Below, piece after piece: positions 63,201 to 64,000 of a DNA stretch of 64,000 nt. This DNA comes from CAVVUC01 sp963751395 (GTDB lineage Bacteria; Verrucomicrobiota; Verrucomicrobiia; Chthoniobacterales; Chthoniobacteraceae). The position numbers and the translations under genes are program-made. The stretch is from positions 1,860,001 through 1,924,000 of the forward strand of contig CAVVUC010000002.1 of NCBI GenBank assembly GCA_963751395.1, in the 5' to 3' direction. Every line of letters starts with the position of its first letter. The stretch's first letter is position 1. Under the pieces are notes generated by a model. The model did no database searches. It was given only the letters and a program-made list of their open reading frames with translations, and was not told where the DNA came from.

Positions 63201-64000
63201 AGCGTCAGTGCGGTCTCCGGAGAAGTGGGCAGGACATTCGAAGCCCCCAGTTGCAGCAAGCCGCTGTTCTGAACGGTCGTCGGCCCATTGTAGCTGCTGG
63301 CCACGTTGAGCACCAGCGTCGTGCTGTCCACAATCAGATCCGAGTTCGGGCTGCTGCCGCTAATGCCAGACGTGTTGATATTTACGGTTCCGCCCCCGGC
63401 AATCGTCAGCGTCGTGCCATTCTTTGCGACGCCTCCGGTAAGATTCAAAATGCCGCCACCGGCGCTGATCGTCGCGTGCGTGGCGATGTTGATTGCGCCT
63501 CCGAATGTGCTTGTTCCCGTGTTCGTCAGCGCTCCGCCATTGCCGATCCCGCTGCCATTCAACGTCAGCGTCTCGGCGTTCGAATAGTTGACGTTACTGA
63601 GCTGCAAGGCCGCTCCGGTCCCCGACACGGTGGTTCCGTTTGCCGTCGTGCCGAGAGCACCATTTGTGTTTACCTGCAAGGTGCCGGCGCTGATTGTGAC
63701 CCCGCCGGCAAACGTATTCGCAGCGCTCAAGGCCACGGTCCCGGAGGTATTCTTCGTAACGGATCCGCTGCCGGCGAGGACCGCGCTGATCGTGCCGCTC
63801 TGCACGAGATACGACGTGCCGGTGAGCGTCCCGCTGCCAATGATCGAACCGCTCGACAGAGTCAGCGTGCTGATCGTTTCGAGATACGACTGCAAATCAA
63901 ACGTGCCGCCAGAAACCGTTACCGCTCCTGTGTCCGCGAGCCGCTCCGACGCTCCAAGTTGCAACGTGCCGCTGGTGATCGTCGTGCCGCCGGTGTAGGA
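60279..64000 (-). CDS. Very long autotransporter-repeat PEP-CTERM protein (5' end outside window, one frameshift)
   Basis: Open to the right edge, so more than 1240 residues. It consists of autotransporter-associated beta-strand repeats (NTYSGGTTINAGTLKISSD, LTKSTSGLVALSGSN) and of T/G-rich repeats VTGTGSxWT..LYVGNTGTGNQLTISSGG. A PEP-CTERM tail VPEPDIWASLAGGLALQIAL plus RFRRRG ends the protein. Between 62190 and 62230 the frame shifts by -1; one added base near 62223 gives GGAV-x-AAGALYVGKTGSSSG. Exported, then probably processed by an exosortase at the cell surface; likely adhesive or matrix-forming. Confidence 0.8.

Overview
The window looks like a chromosomal segment of a GC-rich bacterium of the PVC group, most probably Verrucomicrobiota (Spartobacteria/Chthoniobacter-like). 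The evidence is indirect: two secreted proteins with an N-terminal IEPLE(P/S)RIAPA (LEPR-type) motif, two autotransporter-repeat proteins with PEP-CTERM tails, a very long GreA-type factor with a large N-terminal extension as in Chlamydiae, and fucose/rhamnose genes. No rRNA, tRNA or CRISPR array was recognised. Several conserved genes carry single-base indels, often in homopolymers, so part of the apparent gene decay may be sequence error.

Layout. 1-4708: operon of an alpha-E protein (cut by the window edge), two transglutaminase-like proteins and a DUF2126 protein (frameshifted), a known association suspected of peptide/amide metabolism. 4709-7492: a small accessory island of short genes (CDF-type transporter, ComEA-like HhH protein, DNA methyltransferase plus putative restriction endonuclease), each followed by a palindromic attC-like site, resembling integron cassettes without an integrase. 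7559-10156: a complete IS66 with an 8-bp target duplication. 10277-11515: an IS110-family transposase. 12210-16516: Tat-exported aldo/keto reductase with ferredoxin-like clusters, a sensor kinase and a receiver protein.

16669-27606: a small ORF, GT25 glycosyltransferase, amino-acid permease, alpha-L-fucosidase, L-rhamnose mutarotase, GT2 glycosyltransferase, 4-alpha-glucanotransferase, acetolactate synthase large subunit (two frameshifts), a long palindromic repeat and a PocR/AraC regulator. 27734-32346: tandem LEPR-motif repeat proteins. 32676-34625: Mpv17-like membrane protein, a DUF433/DUF5615 toxin-antitoxin pair inserted between 41-bp direct repeats, and a hypothetical gene. 34615-45211: second transglutaminase with a class-I amidotransferase-like hydrolase, PII protein, undecaprenyl-diphosphatase, citramalate synthase, a second sensor kinase, glutathione peroxidase, KDPG aldolase, VapBC-like pair and an efflux adaptor.

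45213-51223: FtsX/MacB-like permease, SulP transporter, Gre-fusion protein, and an ABC ATPase with unusual Q- and H-loops. 51364-53252: a group II intron with its reverse transcriptase, abutting a palindromic repeat. 53658-64000: a degraded autotransporter-repeat PEP-CTERM gene, an ABC exporter pair, a prepilin-like protein, a membrane-anchored helical protein, a GH5 glycosidase, a receiver protein, a palindromic element and a very long autotransporter-repeat PEP-CTERM gene running off the right edge.
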